DNA of 37,300 bases, from positions 1 to 37,300 of IMG/VR virus record IMGVR_UViG_3300048838_001135; one strand, 5' to 3'. This document shows, piece after piece, positions 37,037 to 37,300 of this stretch; the stretch's first letter is position 1; each line of letters starts with the position of its first letter. A program made the translations under genes and the position numbers. The stretch comes from a virus. Below the pieces are notes generated by a model. The model searched no databases. It saw only the letters and a program-made list of their open reading frames with translations, and had not been told where the DNA came from.

Positions 37037-37300
37037 TCATTCGCCAGAGCCATAGCCATCTCCATAGCCATCGCCATCGCCATCGCCATAGCCATAGCCA
37101 GAGCCAGAGCCAGAGCCATAGCCAGAGCCAGAGCCATCGCCATCGCCATAGCCAGAGCCATAGCCATAGCCAGAGCCAGAGCCATAGCCAGAGCCAGAGC
37201 CATAGCCAGAGCCATAGCCAGAGCCAGAGCCATAGCCAGAGCCATAGCCAGAGCCAGAGCCATCGCCATAGCCAGAGCCATAGCCATAGCCATAGCCATA
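37037..37300 (-). CDS. (Ser/Tyr/Asp)-Gly dipeptide-repeat protein, C-terminal part
   Basis: This is the continuation of the frame starting at 150 on the minus strand. It runs without stop through the hexamer array to a TGA at 37039-37037, ending Gly-Glu. Bases 37187-37300 duplicate 1-114, so only 37037-37186 adds new sequence. The units encode Ser-Gly, Tyr-Gly and Asp-Gly. The single irregular hexamer (TCCATA, 37061-37066) is silent in this frame. Other minus frames in the repeat are also open, as noted for the N-terminal part. Confidence 0.6.
   Translation of the reverse strand, partial: YGYGYGYGSGYGDGSGSGYGSGYGSGSGYGSGYGSGSGYGSGSGYGYGSGYGDGDGSGSGYGSGSGSGYGYGDGDGDGYGDGYGSGE
37043..37300. 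repeat. Hexanucleotide tandem repeat, right part
   Basis: Forty-three tandem hexamers, all GCC + AGA, ATA or ATC except TCCATA at 37061. Nested higher-order order is visible (AGA-AGA-ATA and AGA-ATA alternate in blocks), pointing to expansion by slippage or unequal recombination of multi-unit blocks. Confidence 0.95.
37187..37300. repeat. Right copy of the 114-bp exact terminal direct repeat
   Basis: Identical to 1-114 over all 19 hexamers. The flanking units differ (ATA at 37181; ATC at 115), so the match ends exactly at the window edges. See the left copy for meaning. Confidence 0.93.

Noticed and set aside
37030-37299. Met/Leu-Ala repeat protein in the other minus frame
   Set aside because: The frame is open but has no ribosome site near its ATG at 125, and the one irregular unit is non-silent in it. 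The Ser/Tyr/Asp-Gly frame has a clear GGAG-GTG start.

Overview
The window is almost certainly a complete, terminally redundant or circular genome of a short-tailed (podovirus-like) Caudoviricetes phage. Its first 114 bases (1-114) are identical to its last 114 (37187-37300), so the unique length is 37,186 bp. A minus-strand reading frame with its own ribosome-binding site runs across that junction. Head and tail genes are arranged as in podoviruses: TerL, portal, scaffold, coat, adaptor, a P22 gp10-like tail hub, candidate ejection proteins and an S74-type fibre. I see no sheath, major tail tube or tape-measure gene. Three proteins with lipoprotein signals suggest a Gram-negative-type host; I cannot name its lineage. 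Base composition looks moderately AT-rich. No endolysin, DNA polymerase, primase, helicase or RNA polymerase is recognisable. No stretch over 300 bases lacks a gene.

Layout. (1) 36479-37300 plus 1-924, minus strand: a surface/low-complexity block with a Gln-rich lipoprotein, a (Ser/Tyr/Asp)-Gly dipeptide-repeat protein over the junction, a DUF6948-like protein, a Cys-Pro-rich lipoprotein and a zinc-ribbon protein. (2) 1020-3900: small early or regulatory genes, including ribbon-helix-helix-like and winged-helix proteins and a lipoprotein. (3) 3941-5200: a virion protein, followed on the other strand by an orphan integrase arm-binding domain. (4) 5504-7177: recombination genes (Gp157, RecT-like annealing protein) and a tiny membrane protein. 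(5) 7137-9675, minus strand: a tight operon of GNAT, acyl carrier protein, SDR reductase and AMP-ligase. (6) 9703-10386: a strong promoter and small genes. (7) 10383-10934, minus strand: a caspase-like protein. (8) 10988-31124: ParB-like protein, small terminase candidate, a NeuB-family sugar synthase, TerL, FmdB-like zinc ribbon, portal, scaffold, coat, decoration candidate, a DUF115/Maf-type glycosyltransferase, then tail, ejection and fibre genes. (9) 31288-36489: a sugar cassette (PseB-like dehydratase, Gfo/Idh oxidoreductase, SpsF-like cytidylyltransferase, class III aminotransferase, second GNAT) and small membrane/coiled-coil genes.

How the genes fit together. The standout is a dispersed set of about ten genes that reads as a nonulosonic-acid (sialic/pseudaminic/legionaminic-type) pathway: nucleotide-sugar dehydratase, aminotransferase, GNAT acyltransferases, NeuB-type condensing synthase, CMP-sugar synthetase and a Maf-family transferase. 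The extra acyl-carrier operon could build an unusual N-acyl group, for example a hydroxyacyl. The synthase lies inside the terminase operon and the Maf-like gene lies directly after the coat and decoration genes. My inference is that this phage makes its own nine-carbon acidic sugar and puts it on its own virion. Modification of the host surface is the main alternative.
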